A stretch of DNA of 64,000 nt from Frigidibacter sp. ROC022 (GTDB taxonomy: Bacteria; Pseudomonadota; Alphaproteobacteria; Rhodobacterales; Rhodobacteraceae): the NCBI RefSeq assembly GCF_024723735.1, contig NZ_JANQDU010000001.1, forward strand, positions 1,116,001-1,180,000. Reading direction: 5' to 3'. The translations under genes and the position numbers were made by a program. This document shows positions 54,480 through 63,775 of this stretch, piece by piece. How positions within the stretch are numbered: the first letter of the stretch is position 1; each line of letters starts with the position of its first letter. The notes under the pieces are model-generated. The model was not told the origin of the DNA, searched no databases, and saw only the letters and a program-made list of their open reading frames with translations.

Positions 54480-54950
54480 TCAGGCGGTGAACGGGGCCAC
54501 CCTGGCGCCGGTCAGCCGCAGCAGGTCGTCCGGGGCTGCCGGAAAGACGTGCCGCGGGGTGCCCGCCGCCGCCCAGACCCTGTCGAAGTCGTTCAGCCTC
54601 GGGTCCCAGAAACTGGGCACCGGGGAAAGATGCCCGACCGGGGCCACGCCGCCGATGGCAAAGCCCGTGTGCCGGCGCACCAGATCGGCATCGGCCCGCC
54701 CCAGGGGCTCGCCTGCCAGTTCCGATGCGCGCCCGGGATCGACCCGGTTGCCGCCGGCGGTCAGAAACAGGAAGATCCTGCCCGATCCGGTGCCGGCAAA
54801 GATGATCGACTTGACAATCTGGTCCAGCGAACAGCCTGCCGCCGCCGCGGCCTGCTGGGCGGTGCGGGTTTCCGAAGGCATCTCGACGATCCCCGCTTCC
54901 AGCCCCGCCGCCTCCAGCGCCGCGCGCACCCTTGCCACCGACTTGCTCAC
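54480..54950 (-). CDS. YbaK/EbsC-family Cys-tRNA(Pro) deacylase-like protein
   Basis: A 156-residue editing-domain protein: TRTAQQAAAAAGCSLDQIVKSIIFAGTGSGRIFLFLTAGGNRVD and GFAIGGVAPVGH match YbaK/ProX-like domains that hydrolyse misacylated tRNA. It starts with GTG at 54950; no ATG is near. It is convergent with zapA and divergent from the DUF4440-like gene. Confidence 0.88.
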   Translation of the reverse strand: MSKSVARVRAALEAAGLEAGIVEMPSETRTAQQAAAAAGCSLDQIVKSIIFAGTGSGRIFLFLTAGGNRVDPGRASELAGEPLGRADADLVRRHTGFAIGGVAPVGHLSPVPSFWDPRLNDFDRVWAAAGTPRHVFPAAPDDLLRLTGARVAPFTA

Positions 54951-55006
54951 TTGTCCCCCCCGCCGTCCGGCCCTAGCGTTATGGTCCCGACAGGAGGGAC
55001 CGCGCG

Positions 55007-55420
55007 ATGCAAACTGCCCCGGACGATGACGTGCTGCAAGAGGTGCTGGCGGCCGAAACGCGCGTCTGGAAGGCTCTGGTTGCAGGCGATGCCGGGGCCG
55101 ACCGGGAGTTGCTGGCCGAGTCCTTTCTCGGCGTCTACGGGTCGGGCTTCTCGGATCGCGAAGGCCATGCGGCGCAACTGGCCGAAGGGCCGGTGGTCGC
55201 CGATTTCGCCCTGTCCGAAGCCCGCCTGCTTCGGCCGGCCCCCGATCTGGCGCTGCTCGCCTATCGCGCCCGGTTCCACCGCCCCGGGACGGCCGGGGCC
55301 GATGACAGGTATGTTTCGTCGCTCTGGCAGCGCGGGCCCGGCGGCTGGCGCAATCTCTTCTCGCAGGACACGCCCGCCGTGCCCGATCCGCTTTCGTCCC
55401 GACCGGAGAACCCGGCATGA
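55007..55420 (+). CDS. DUF4440/SnoaL-like small protein overlapping glnE
   Basis: A 137-residue protein with an NTF2-like layout: an N-terminal helix pair (VLQEVLAAETRVWKALVAGDAGADRELLAESFLGVYGSG) and beta strands ending in YVSSLWQRGPGGWRNLFSQDTP, as in DUF4440 members. No catalytic residue can be assigned. AGGAGGG lies about eight bases upstream. The glnE start overlaps its last codon by four bases (ATGA), so it may be co-translated with glnE. Confidence 0.75.
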   Translation: MQTAPDDDVLQEVLAAETRVWKALVAGDAGADRELLAESFLGVYGSGFSDREGHAAQLAEGPVVADFALSEARLLRPAPDLALLAYRARFHRPGTAGADDRYVSSLWQRGPGGWRNLFSQDTPAVPDPLSSRPENPA

Positions 55421-58200
55421 GTTTCGCCCGACGCATCACCCGGCTGCCGCGCCCGCATGATCCCGATGCGGGGGCCGAGGCGCGGCGCCGGGCGGGCTGG
55501 GCCTCGGGCGATGTGGCGCGGCTGATCGAGGGCACCGCCGGTTCCGCGCCCTATCTGGCCGGGTTGCTGGAGGTCGAGGACGGCTGGCTTCAGTCGGCGC
55601 TGGACCGGGACCCCGACAGCGTGGTGCCCGAACTGCTGGCCGACCTGCCCGAGGGTGCGGCCGATCTCGGCCCGGCCCTGCGCCGGGCCAAGCGCCGGGT
55701 GGCGCTGTTCGCGGCGCTGGCCGATCTGGGTGGGGTCTGGGAACTGGAAGCCGTCACCGGCGCCCTCACCGCGCTGGCCGACCGTGCCGTCGATGCCGGG
55801 ATGCGGGCGCTGGTCGCCGCGGAACTGAGGCGCGGCAAGGTGCCGGGCCAGACCGAGGCCGATGCCCCGACCTGTGCCGGAATGGTGGCGCTGGCCATGG
55901 GCAAGATGGGAGCGGCCGAGCTGAACTATTCCTCGGACATCGATCTGATCCTGCTGTTCGACGAGGGCCGCTATGCGCCCGAGGACTATTCCGAGGCCCG
56001 CGCCGCCTTCATCCGGGTCGCCCGGCGGCTGACCGCGATGCTCTCGGACCTGACGCCGGAAGGCTATGTCTTCCGCACCGATCTGCGGTTGCGCCCCGAT
56101 GCTTCGGTGATGCCGGTCTGCCTGTCGATGGAGGCGGCCGAGCAGTATTACGAAAGCGTCGGGCGGACCTGGGAGCGGGCCGCCTATATCAAGGCGCGGG
56201 CCTGCGGCGGCGACATCGCGGCGGGGCAGGGGTTCCTCGACCGGCTGCGGCCCTTCGTCTGGCGCCGGCATCTGGACTTTGCGGCGATCCAGGACGCGCA
56301 TGACATGCGACTCAGGATTCGTGACCACAAGGGGCTGCATGGTGACGGGCTGGAGGGGCGCGACCTGAAGCTGGGCCGGGGCGGAATCCGCGAGATCGAG
56401 TTCTTCACCCAGACACGGCAGCTGATCGCCGGCGGCCGCGATCCCGACCTGCGCTGCCGCGACACGGTCGGTGGGCTGGCGGCGCTGGCCGCCAAGGGCT
56501 GGGTGCCGCAAGAGGCCGCCGAGGTGCTGACCGCCGACTACCGTGCCCATCGCGAACTGGAGCACCGGCTGCAGATGGTCAATGATGCCCAGACCCATGC
56601 ACTGCCGACCACGGCCGAGGGCTTTGACCGGATCGCGGCGTTGATGGGCACTGACAGCGCCACGCTGCGGGCCGACATCCGCGAGCGCGTCACCCGGGTC
56701 GCCGCCACCGCCGAAAGCTTCTTCGCGCCGAAATCCGGCGTCGCGCCGGCCCCGGAAATGTCCGAGGCCGCCCGCGAGTCGGTGGCCCGCTGGAATACCT
56801 ACCCGGCCCTGCGTTCAACACGCGCGGTGCAGATCTTCGACCGGCTGCGGCCCGAACTTCTGACCCGGCTGATGAAGACCGGGCGCCCCGACGAGGCGCT
56901 GGTGCAGTTGGACCATTTCCTGCGCGGCCTGCCCGCGGGGGTGCAGATATTCTCGCTGCTCGAGGCCAATCCGGTGCTGGTCGATCTGCTGGTCGACATC
57001 GCCGCGACCTCGCCGGCGCTGGCCGCCTATCTGGGCCAGAATGCCGAGGTCTTCGATGCGGTGATCGGCGGCCGGTTCTTCCAGCCCCTGCCGGATGCTG
57101 CGGCCTTCACCGGGGCTCTGGAAGAGGTTCTGGCGGCGGCGCCGGATTACGAGGCCGGGCTGAACGCGGCGCGGCTCTGGTGGAAGGAGCAGCATTTCCG
57201 GATCGGGGTGCATCACCTGCGCGGCCAGATCGGGGCCGATGCGGCGGGCCGGGCCTATGCGGCGCTGGCCGATGCGGTGCTGACCGGGCTCTGGCCCCGG
57301 CTGGTGGCCGATTTCGCGACGCGGCACGGGCCGATGCCGGGGCGCGGCGCCGCGGTGATCGGCATGGGCTCGCTGGGGGCCGGCTGGCTGACCTCGGGCT
57401 CGGATCTCGACATCATCGTGATCTATGATCCCGATGGGGCCGAGATGTCCGAAGGCCGGCGCCCGCTGGCGGTGCGGCCCTATTACGCGCGACTCACCCA
57501 GGGGCTGGTCACGGCGTTGAGCGCGCCGATGCCGGGCGGGCGGCTCTACGAGGTGGACATGCGGTTGCGGCCCTCGGGGAGGCAGGGACCGGTGGCGACG
57601 GCGATCGCGGCGTTCCGCAGCTATCAGAAGGAAGAGGCCTGGACCTGGGAGCATCTGGCCCTGACCCGGGCCCGGCCGGTCGCCGGGGTGGCGGAGATCG
57701 GCCGTGAGGTCGAGTCGTTCCGGCAGGACGTGCTGGCGGCGCCGCATGACCGGGCCAAGGTGCTGGCCGATGTGGCCGAGATGCGCGACCGGATCGCGGC
57801 GGCCCGCGGCGGGGCGGCGTTCTGGGACCTCAAGGCGGGGCCGGGCGGGGTGCAGGATATCGAGCTTCTGGGGCAGACCGCGGCGCTGCTGGCCGGCTCG
57901 GCGGCGCGCGAGACCCCGGCGCAACTGGCCGAAGCGGCGCGGACCGGCTTTCTCGACCCGGCGGCGGTGGCGGCGCTGAGCCGGGCCCATGACCTGCAGC
58001 AGCGCCTGCGCACCGCGATGCGGCTGCTGGCCGATAGCCCCGCCGACCCCGCGACCCTGGGCGCCGGGGCCGAAGCCCTGATCATCCGCGAGGCGGGGGC
58101 CGAAAGCATTGCCGAGGTCGAGGCGATGCTGGAAGAGGTGCGCGGCGCCGCCGCCGAGGTCATCGCGACGGCCCTTCCCCCGGCCGCCGCGGCGGATTAA
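55417..58200 (+). CDS. glnE: Glutamine synthetase adenylyltransferase/deadenylylase
   Basis: A 927-residue bifunctional enzyme with two nucleotidyltransferase domains. The first has SSDIDLILLFD with S173, D174 and D176 and serves deadenylylation. The second, around 645-670, has GSLGAGWLTSGSDLDIIVIYD for adenylylation. The length is close to the 946 residues of E. coli. It tunes glutamine synthetase by covalent modification under PII control. It overlaps the small gene before it. Confidence 0.95.
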   Translation: MSFARRITRLPRPHDPDAGAEARRRAGWASGDVARLIEGTAGSAPYLAGLLEVEDGWLQSALDRDPDSVVPELLADLPEGAADLGPALRRAKRRVALFAALADLGGVWELEAVTGALTALADRAVDAGMRALVAAELRRGKVPGQTEADAPTCAGMVALAMGKMGAAELNYSSDIDLILLFDEGRYAPEDYSEARAAFIRVARRLTAMLSDLTPEGYVFRTDLRLRPDASVMPVCLSMEAAEQYYESVGRTWERAAYIKARACGGDIAAGQGFLDRLRPFVWRRHLDFAAIQDAHDMRLRIRDHKGLHGDGLEGRDLKLGRGGIREIEFFTQTRQLIAGGRDPDLRCRDTVGGLAALAAKGWVPQEAAEVLTADYRAHRELEHRLQMVNDAQTHALPTTAEGFDRIAALMGTDSATLRADIRERVTRVAATAESFFAPKSGVAPAPEMSEAARESVARWNTYPALRSTRAVQIFDRLRPELLTRLMKTGRPDEALVQLDHFLRGLPAGVQIFSLLEANPVLVDLLVDIAATSPALAAYLGQNAEVFDAVIGGRFFQPLPDAAAFTGALEEVLAAAPDYEAGLNAARLWWKEQHFRIGVHHLRGQIGADAAGRAYAALADAVLTGLWPRLVADFATRHGPMPGRGAAVIGMGSLGAGWLTSGSDLDIIVIYDPDGAEMSEGRRPLAVRPYYARLTQGLVTALSAPMPGGRLYEVDMRLRPSGRQGPVATAIAAFRSYQKEEAWTWEHLALTRARPVAGVAEIGREVESFRQDVLAAPHDRAKVLADVAEMRDRIAAARGGAAFWDLKAGPGGVQDIELLGQTAALLAGSAARETPAQLAEAARTGFLDPAAVAALSRAHDLQQRLRTAMRLLADSPADPATLGAGAEALIIREAGAESIAEVEAMLEEVRGAAAEVIATALPPAAAAD

Positions 58201-58231
58201 GCCGGAGTCGCGCAACAGGAACGGGGTTATC

Positions 58232-58516
58232 ATGGCGGAGGCTATGACGGCGGAGGTGGCGGATCGCACCGGGCTGATCCGCGAGGCCTATCGGATCGAG
58301 GGGATCACCGAGGCGGAATGCCGGTCGATCTTTCTCGACTGGGCGATGAAACTGGCACCCGAGGTCGACAATGCCGCAGCGATCCGGTTCCTGCTCGACC
58401 TCCACGCCCCCGGCGACCGGATGCAGGATCATCCGATGACCGCCGTGCTGCGGGCGGCGCTGGAAACACCGGCCCGAACCGGGCGCCGCGGCGGCTGGCG
58501 CGGGCGGGCGCGGTAG
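58232..58516 (+). CDS. Small conserved-type hypothetical protein after glnE
   Basis: A 94-residue mostly helical soluble protein (GLIREAYRIEGITEAECRSIFLDWAMKLAPEVDNAAAIRFLLDLHA) ending in a very basic Arg/Gly tail. I do not recognise it. The ATG at 58232 has GGAACGGGG upstream; it follows glnE after 31 bases. Confidence 0.65.
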   Translation: MAEAMTAEVADRTGLIREAYRIEGITEAECRSIFLDWAMKLAPEVDNAAAIRFLLDLHAPGDRMQDHPMTAVLRAALETPARTGRRGGWRGRAR

Positions 58517-58636
58517 CTTCCAACGGCGGCGCCCGGCTGCCGGGCCGGATCACGCAGCCGTGACCAACGCTTGCGACAGATTCGCCGAGTTCCCACGTGT
58601 AAGGACAAGACTGGAAAGTCAGACATGGAGGCAAAG

Positions 58637-58801
58637 ATGAAGAAGATTGCGCGGATTTCGACGGCGGCGTTCCTGGCCGGCGCGACCACCTTGGCGGTGA
58701 CACTGCCGATGCCGCAGAACGCGAATGCGCAGGGCGCGGCCCAGTCGACGCGCAATGCTGAACAACCGGCGCGGCTGCCCAAGGAGGGCGAGGCCGACTA
58801 G
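58637..58801 (+). CDS. Small exported peptide
   Basis: A 54-residue peptide with a clear signal sequence (MKKIARISTAAFLAGATTLAVTLPM, then PQNANAQG with a probable AxA cleavage) and about 22 mature residues rich in Gln, Pro and Glu. The ATG at 58637 is five bases after GGAGG and starts a KK signal. An ATG four codons upstream is less likely. Function is unknown. Confidence 0.6.
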   Translation: MKKIARISTAAFLAGATTLAVTLPMPQNANAQGAAQSTRNAEQPARLPKEGEAD

Positions 58802-58852
58802 GGACCGGCAGCGGGGGCACCGGCAACCGGGCCGCGATGCCGACCGGCGGCG

Positions 58853-60055
58853 CTAACCGGCGCCGTTCAGGCCCATCGCGCAGGCATGGGCCGAGGACCA
58901 GGCCCATTGGAAGTTGTAGCCCCCCAGCCAGCCGGTCACATCTACCACCTCACCGATGAAATGCAGCCCCGGCAAGGGCTTGGCGGCCATTGTTCGAGCA
59001 TCCAGCGCGGCGGTTGAGACCCCGCCCAGGGTGACTTCGGCGGTGCGATAGCCCTCGGACCCGATCGGTTTCAGCGGGTAGGCCGACAACAGCGAAGCCA
59101 GGGCGGTCAATTCGGCATCGGCATATTCGGCCAGGGGCGCGGCGCGGCCGTGCCGCTCGGCCAGGCTCTGCGCCAGCCGGGCCGGAAGCTTCTCGGCCAG
59201 AACCGTCGCCAGGGCCCTGCGTCCGGCCTCGGCCTTTCGGGCGCGCAGGAAGCTCAGCGCCTCGGGCAGCAGGCACAGGGCGATCTGCTCGCCTTCGCGC
59301 CAGTAGCTGGAGATTTGCAGGACCGCCGGGCCGGAGAGGCCGCGATGGGTGAACAGCGCCGCTTCGGCAAAGCTGGCGCGGCGGCGTCTGGCCGTGCTGT
59401 TGGCGGTGACAGGCAGGGCGACCCCGGACAGCGGCGACATCCAGGCCAGGTCGCCGGGTCCGAAGGTCAGCGGCACCAGCCCCGGGCGGGTCTCGGTCAG
59501 GGCAATGCCGAACCGCTCGGCAATCTGGTAGCCGAAGCCGCTGGCGCCCATCTTCGGGATCGACCGGCCTCCGGTGGCGACGACCAGATTGGGCGTCTCG
59601 ACCCGACCGCCCGCCAGGCTGAGGGCAAAGCGGTTGTCGGCATGGGTGATTTCCCCGACCGGGGTCGAAAGCCGCAGTTCCGCCCCCGCCAGTTCCGCGA
59701 CCAGCATGGTCACGACCTGCCGGGCCGAACCGTCGCAGAACAGCTGGCCAAGGGTCTTTTCGTGATAGGCGATGCCGTGGCGCCGGATCAGGGCGATGAA
59801 ATCCTGCGCCGTGTGGCGGGCAAGGGCGCTCTTGGCGAAATGCGGATTCTCCGAGAGAAAGGCCTGCGGTCCGGTGTTCACATTGGTGAAATTGCAGCGC
59901 CCGCCGCCGGAGATGCGGATTTTCTCGCCCGGAGCGCGGGCGTGGTCGAGCAGCAGCACCGACAGGCCGCGCTGCGCCGCGATCCCGGCGGCGTAGAGCC
60001 CCGCCGCCCCGGCGCCGAGAATGACGGCGTCGTAGGACGCAGGCGCACGGGTCAA
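58853..60055 (-). CDS. NAD(P)/FAD-dependent oxidoreductase, HI0933/BaiN-like
   Basis: A 400-residue flavoprotein of the HI0933/YhiN/BaiN family: AVILGAGAAGLYAAGIAAQRG, KIRISGGGRCNFTN, LVVATGGRSIPKMGASGFGYQIAERFG and the C-terminal GEVVDVTGWLGGYNFQWAWSSAHACA. The physiological substrate is unknown in most species. It is convergent with the small peptide gene. Confidence 0.9.
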   Translation of the reverse strand: MTRAPASYDAVILGAGAAGLYAAGIAAQRGLSVLLLDHARAPGEKIRISGGGRCNFTNVNTGPQAFLSENPHFAKSALARHTAQDFIALIRRHGIAYHEKTLGQLFCDGSARQVVTMLVAELAGAELRLSTPVGEITHADNRFALSLAGGRVETPNLVVATGGRSIPKMGASGFGYQIAERFGIALTETRPGLVPLTFGPGDLAWMSPLSGVALPVTANSTARRRRASFAEAALFTHRGLSGPAVLQISSYWREGEQIALCLLPEALSFLRARKAEAGRRALATVLAEKLPARLAQSLAERHGRAAPLAEYADAELTALASLLSAYPLKPIGSEGYRTAEVTLGGVSTAALDARTMAAKPLPGLHFIGEVVDVTGWLGGYNFQWAWSSAHACAMGLNGAG

Positions 60056-60163
60056 GATTGCGGCCCGGCCGGGCGGCGGCCGTCCCGCCCCCCGGGGGCG
60101 GTCGCTGATAGGTCCTCCCCGGCGGACCGGCCGTTGCCTTCTTCGCGCAACCGAGGTCTCACC

Positions 60164-60493
60164 CTAGATCGAGAACGAGGTGCCACAGCCGCAGGACGAG
60201 GTGGCATTGGGGTTGTCGATCACGAAACGGGCGCCAATCAGCTCTTCGGAGAAATCGATGGTGGCATTCGACAGGAACGGCAGCGAGACCGGGTCGATCA
60301 GCACCCGCTGGCCGTCGCCTTCCAGCACCAGGTCGTCGGGGCCGGGGTCATCCAGCTTGATGTCATATTGAAAGCCCGAGCAGCCGCCGCCCTCGACCGC
60401 GACACGCAGCGCCTTGCCGGGGGCAGAGGCGGTGATCTCGGCCAACCGCGCGAAGGCGCGCGGGGTGACTTTGGGGGGCAGGGTCAGGTCCAT
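60164..60493 (-). CDS. erpA: Iron-sulfur cluster insertion protein, ErpA/IscA type
   Basis: A 109-residue A-type carrier. Three cysteines for cluster binding are C38 (GGGCSGFQY), C101 and C103 (SSCGCGTSF). It delivers [4Fe-4S] or [2Fe-2S] clusters to apoproteins. The ATG at 60493 is used. It is divergent from dgt over a 123-base gap that must carry both promoters. ErpA and IscA/SufA are not cleanly distinguishable here. Confidence 0.9.
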   Translation of the reverse strand: MDLTLPPKVTPRAFARLAEITASAPGKALRVAVEGGGCSGFQYDIKLDDPGPDDLVLEGDGQRVLIDPVSLPFLSNATIDFSEELIGARFVIDNPNATSSCGCGTSFSI

Positions 60494-60616
60494 GGGCCTC
60501 TCCGTTCGGCGGCGCTGTCGGGGTCCGTTGCCCGGGCCGATCCGCTTTCTGCGTTCCGCCCCGGCGATTTCTTCAATATATGGAGGGCAGGACAGACAGA
60601 CAAGAACGGGCGGCAG

Positions 60617-61753
60617 ATGGCGGCACCCTATGCGTGCGATCCGGGCGACAGCCGCGGACGACAGTATCCCGAGGCGCTCTCGACCTTTCGCTCGGCGTTC
60701 CAGCGCGACCGGGACCGGATCATCCATTCCTCGGCCTTCCGGCGGCTCAAGCACAAGACCCAGGTCTTCGTCGAGCATGAGGGCGATTACTACCGCACCC
60801 GCCTGACCCATACGATCGAGGTGGCGCAGGTGGCGCGGACCCTGGCCGGTGCCCTCGGGCTGAACGAGGAACTGGCCGAGGCGGTGGCGCTGGCGCATGA
60901 TCTCGGCCACCCGCCCTTCGGCCATACCGGCGAGGATGCGCTGGAGGCGCTGATGGCGCCCTATGGCGGCTTCGACCACAACGCCCAGGCGCTGCGGATC
61001 GTGACCAGGCTGGAGCGGCACTATGCCGATTTCGACGGGCTGAACCTGACCTGGGAGACGCTGGAGGGAATCGCCAAGCACAACGGGCCGGTGCATCCGC
61101 CCTATTCCTATGCCATGGCCGAGGTGAACGACGCCTATGACCTGGAACTGGGCACCCATGCCAGCGCCGAGGCGCAGGTGGCGGCAATTGCCGATGACGT
61201 GGCCTACAACCACCACGATCTGCATGACGGGCTGCGCGCCGGGCTGTTCACCGAGGCCGACCTGATGGAGCTGCCCGTCACCGGGCCGGCCTTTGCCGAG
61301 GTGGACGCGCTGCATCCCGGGCTCGACCCGATGCGGCGCCGGCACGAGGCGCTGCGGCGGATTTTCGGGGTCATGGTCGAGGACGTGATCGCGGTGGCGC
61401 GCAACCGGCTGGAGGGGCTGAGGCCGAGCTGCGCGCAGGACATCCGCGAGATGGACGGGCCGATCATCCGGTTCTCCAAGCCGCTGTTCCAGAACCTCAA
61501 GGCGATCAAGGGGTTCCTCTTCACCCGGATGTATCGCGCGCCCTCGGTGGTGGTCGAGCGGCAGCGGGTGACGGGGGTGGTCAACGACCTGTTCCCGCTG
61601 TTCCTGCGCGATCCGTCGCTGTTGCCCGAGGAATGGCAGCGGGATGTGGCGCAGGCGACCGACGAGACGGCGCTGGCCCGGGTGGTTCTGGACTACGTCG
61701 CCGGGATGACCGACCGTTTCGCCCTGCAGGAACATGCGCGGCTGATCGGTTGA
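60617..61753 (+). CDS. dgt: Deoxyguanosinetriphosphate triphosphohydrolase-like protein
   Basis: A 378-residue HD-superfamily dNTPase. FRRLKHKTQVFVEHEGDYYRTRLTHTIEVAQVARTLAGAL is followed by the metal-binding HDLGHPPFGHTGEDAL and later DDVAYNHHDL. The ATG at 60617 is preferred; a much longer frame upstream is antisense to erpA and the flavoprotein. Physiological dNTP specificity cannot be read from the sequence. A strong hairpin follows. Confidence 0.94.
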   Translation: MAAPYACDPGDSRGRQYPEALSTFRSAFQRDRDRIIHSSAFRRLKHKTQVFVEHEGDYYRTRLTHTIEVAQVARTLAGALGLNEELAEAVALAHDLGHPPFGHTGEDALEALMAPYGGFDHNAQALRIVTRLERHYADFDGLNLTWETLEGIAKHNGPVHPPYSYAMAEVNDAYDLELGTHASAEAQVAAIADDVAYNHHDLHDGLRAGLFTEADLMELPVTGPAFAEVDALHPGLDPMRRRHEALRRIFGVMVEDVIAVARNRLEGLRPSCAQDIREMDGPIIRFSKPLFQNLKAIKGFLFTRMYRAPSVVVERQRVTGVVNDLFPLFLRDPSLLPEEWQRDVAQATDETALARVVLDYVAGMTDRFALQEHARLIG

Positions 61754-61786
61754 GGGGCCTGTGCGGGCGCAGGCGGAACGGCCGTG

Positions 61787-61813
61787 GCGAGAGGGGCTGT
61801 CTGCCCCTCTCGC
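61787..61813 (+). terminator. Perfect 11-bp hairpin after dgt
   Basis: GCGAGAGGGGC (61787-61797) and GCCCCTCTCGC (61803-61813) form a perfect stem with a 5-base loop, 33 bases past the dgt stop. CCCCGAGGATATTT follows. It is a probable terminator. Confidence 0.65.
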
Positions 61814-61942
61814 GCTCTCCCCGAGGATATTTCCGAGGTAAAGCGGCAGGGCGCCTGTTCTGCACGGTGGCGGGCCATGCTAGGCTGGGGTCGGGCGCCG
61901 GATCGCGTTCGGACGGCAGTGTCGGGGACGAGTGAGGGCACA

Positions 61943-63766
61943 GTGGCGATAGCGGAACATGCGGCCGGGATGGAACCGATCCTGGCCTTCGCGCTGGTCG
62001 GCGCCCTCGGCGTCGGCTCGCAATGGCTGGCCTGGCGGCTGCGGCTGCCGGCGATCGTGCTGATGCTGGCGGCCGGGGTGCTGGTCGGGCCGGTCTTCGG
62101 GCTGTTCGAGCCGGAGCGCGATATCGGCGCGCTGACCGGGCCGATGATTTCGCTCGCGGTGGCGGTGATCCTGTTCGAGGGCGGGCTGAGCCTGAACTTC
62201 TCGGCGCTGCGCGATGCCTCGAAAGGGGTGGCGCGGCTGGTCCTGATCGGGGCGCCGCTGGGCTGGCTGACCTCGACCCTGGCGCTGCATTACGGGGTCG
62301 GGCTGGGCTGGGCCTCGGCCAGCGTCTTCGGCGGCATCCTGATCGTGACCGGGCCGACGGTGATCGCGCCGCTGCTGCGCCAGGCACGGCTGGCGCGGCG
62401 GCCGGCGGCGCTGCTGCAATGGGAGGCGATCGTCAACGACCCGATCGGCGCCCTGGCCGCGGTGCTGGCCTTCGAACTGGTGCTGGTGCTGCGGGCGGAA
62501 GAAACCTTCGGCGCCGCGATCTGGTCGCTGGTGATCGGGCTGGCGGTGGCGGCGGCCCTAGGGCTGGTGGCCGGGCAGGGGCTGGTCTGGCTGTTCCGCC
62601 GCGGCCTGGCGCCGGAATACATGAAGGTGCCGATCCTGTTCGCCGCTATCCTGGTGGTCTTCGCGCTGTCCGACCATGTGCTGCACGAGAGCGGCTTGCT
62701 GGCGGTGACGGTGATGGGGCTGAAGATCGCCAATGCCGGATTGCCGAGCTACGACGAGATGCGGCGCTTCAAGGAACATGCGACGATCCTCCTGGTCTCG
62801 GGCGTGTTCATCCTGCTGGCGGCCTCGCTGGACCTCTCGACCCTGGCGCAGCTGGACTGGCGGGCGGGCCTGGGCATCGCGCTGGTGGTGCTGGTGGCGC
62901 GGCCGCTGACCGTGCTGCTGGCGCTGGCCCGGACCGACGTGCCCTGGCCGGAGCGCTGGCTGATCGCGCTGACCGGGCCGCGCGGGGTGGTGCTGGTCGC
63001 GGTCGCCGGCCTGTTCGGCGAGCGGCTGGCCGGGCTGGGGATCGCCGATGCCGAGCGCATCGCGCCGCTGGCCTTCGCGCTGGTGGTGGTGACGGTGGTG
63101 CTGAACGGCTTCGGCCTGGTGCCGCTGGCGCGCTGGCTGGGGCTGTCGGGCAAGGAGGCGCCGGGGCTGCTGATCGTCGGCGGCTCGCGTTTCGCGGTGG
63201 CGCTGGCCGAGGTGCTGGGCAAGGCCGGGGTCCCGGTGCTGATCTCGGACCCGAACCCGGCCCGGCTACGCGCCGCGCGCGGGGCCGGGGTGCCGGTCTT
63301 CTACGGCGACATCCTGTCCGAGGCGGCCGAGCATTCTGTCGAACTGGTCGCCTATGGCAGCCTGCTGGCCGCGACCTGGAACGACGCCTACAACACCCTG
63401 GTCGCCACCGATTTCGCGCCCGAGTTCGGCCGCGCGAATGTCTGGCAGGTGGGGCGCGAGAAGGCCGACAAGGCGCGCCACGCGCTGCCGGCCTCGCTGG
63501 AGGCGCGGATCCTGGGCGGGGGCGAGACGCTGGACCATTTCGAGGGCCGGGTGGCGCAGGGCTGGACCCTGCGGCTGACCCGGCTGAGCGAGGAATTCGG
63601 GTTCGAGGACTGGCAGGAGACCCATCCCGAGGCGCAGATGCTGGGACGGCTGACGCCGGCCGGCGAACTGCGGCTGATGAGCGGGCCGGGGGAGCGGAAG
63701 CTGCCGCCGGGCACCCGTGTCCTGGCCCTGACCCCGCCCGAGGCGGCCAGGGCGGCGGCCGGCTGA
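61943..63766 (+). CDS. CPA1-family sodium/proton antiporter with C-terminal nucleotide-binding domain
   Basis: A 607-residue membrane protein with about 12 hydrophobic segments in residues 10-400 (first FALVGALGVGSQWLAWRL). The cation-site region is in IVNDPIGALAAVLAFE, with the Asp of ND. From about 410 a TrkA-N-like domain reads APGLLIVGGSRFAVALAEVLGKAGVPVLISDPNPARLRAARG. GAGGG precedes the GTG at 61943; an ATG nine codons later has a weak site. It probably exports Na+ or K+ in exchange for H+. Confidence 0.9.
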   Translation: MAIAEHAAGMEPILAFALVGALGVGSQWLAWRLRLPAIVLMLAAGVLVGPVFGLFEPERDIGALTGPMISLAVAVILFEGGLSLNFSALRDASKGVARLVLIGAPLGWLTSTLALHYGVGLGWASASVFGGILIVTGPTVIAPLLRQARLARRPAALLQWEAIVNDPIGALAAVLAFELVLVLRAEETFGAAIWSLVIGLAVAAALGLVAGQGLVWLFRRGLAPEYMKVPILFAAILVVFALSDHVLHESGLLAVTVMGLKIANAGLPSYDEMRRFKEHATILLVSGVFILLAASLDLSTLAQLDWRAGLGIALVVLVARPLTVLLALARTDVPWPERWLIALTGPRGVVLVAVAGLFGERLAGLGIADAERIAPLAFALVVVTVVLNGFGLVPLARWLGLSGKEAPGLLIVGGSRFAVALAEVLGKAGVPVLISDPNPARLRAARGAGVPVFYGDILSEAAEHSVELVAYGSLLAATWNDAYNTLVATDFAPEFGRANVWQVGREKADKARHALPASLEARILGGGETLDHFEGRVAQGWTLRLTRLSEEFGFEDWQETHPEAQMLGRLTPAGELRLMSGPGERKLPPGTRVLALTPPEAARAAAG

Positions 63767-63775
63767 GGTGGCGGG

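Noticed and set aside
59150-60616. Upstream extension of dgt
   Set aside because: It overlaps the flavoprotein and erpA genes on the opposite strand; HD phosphohydrolases of this type start near 60617.
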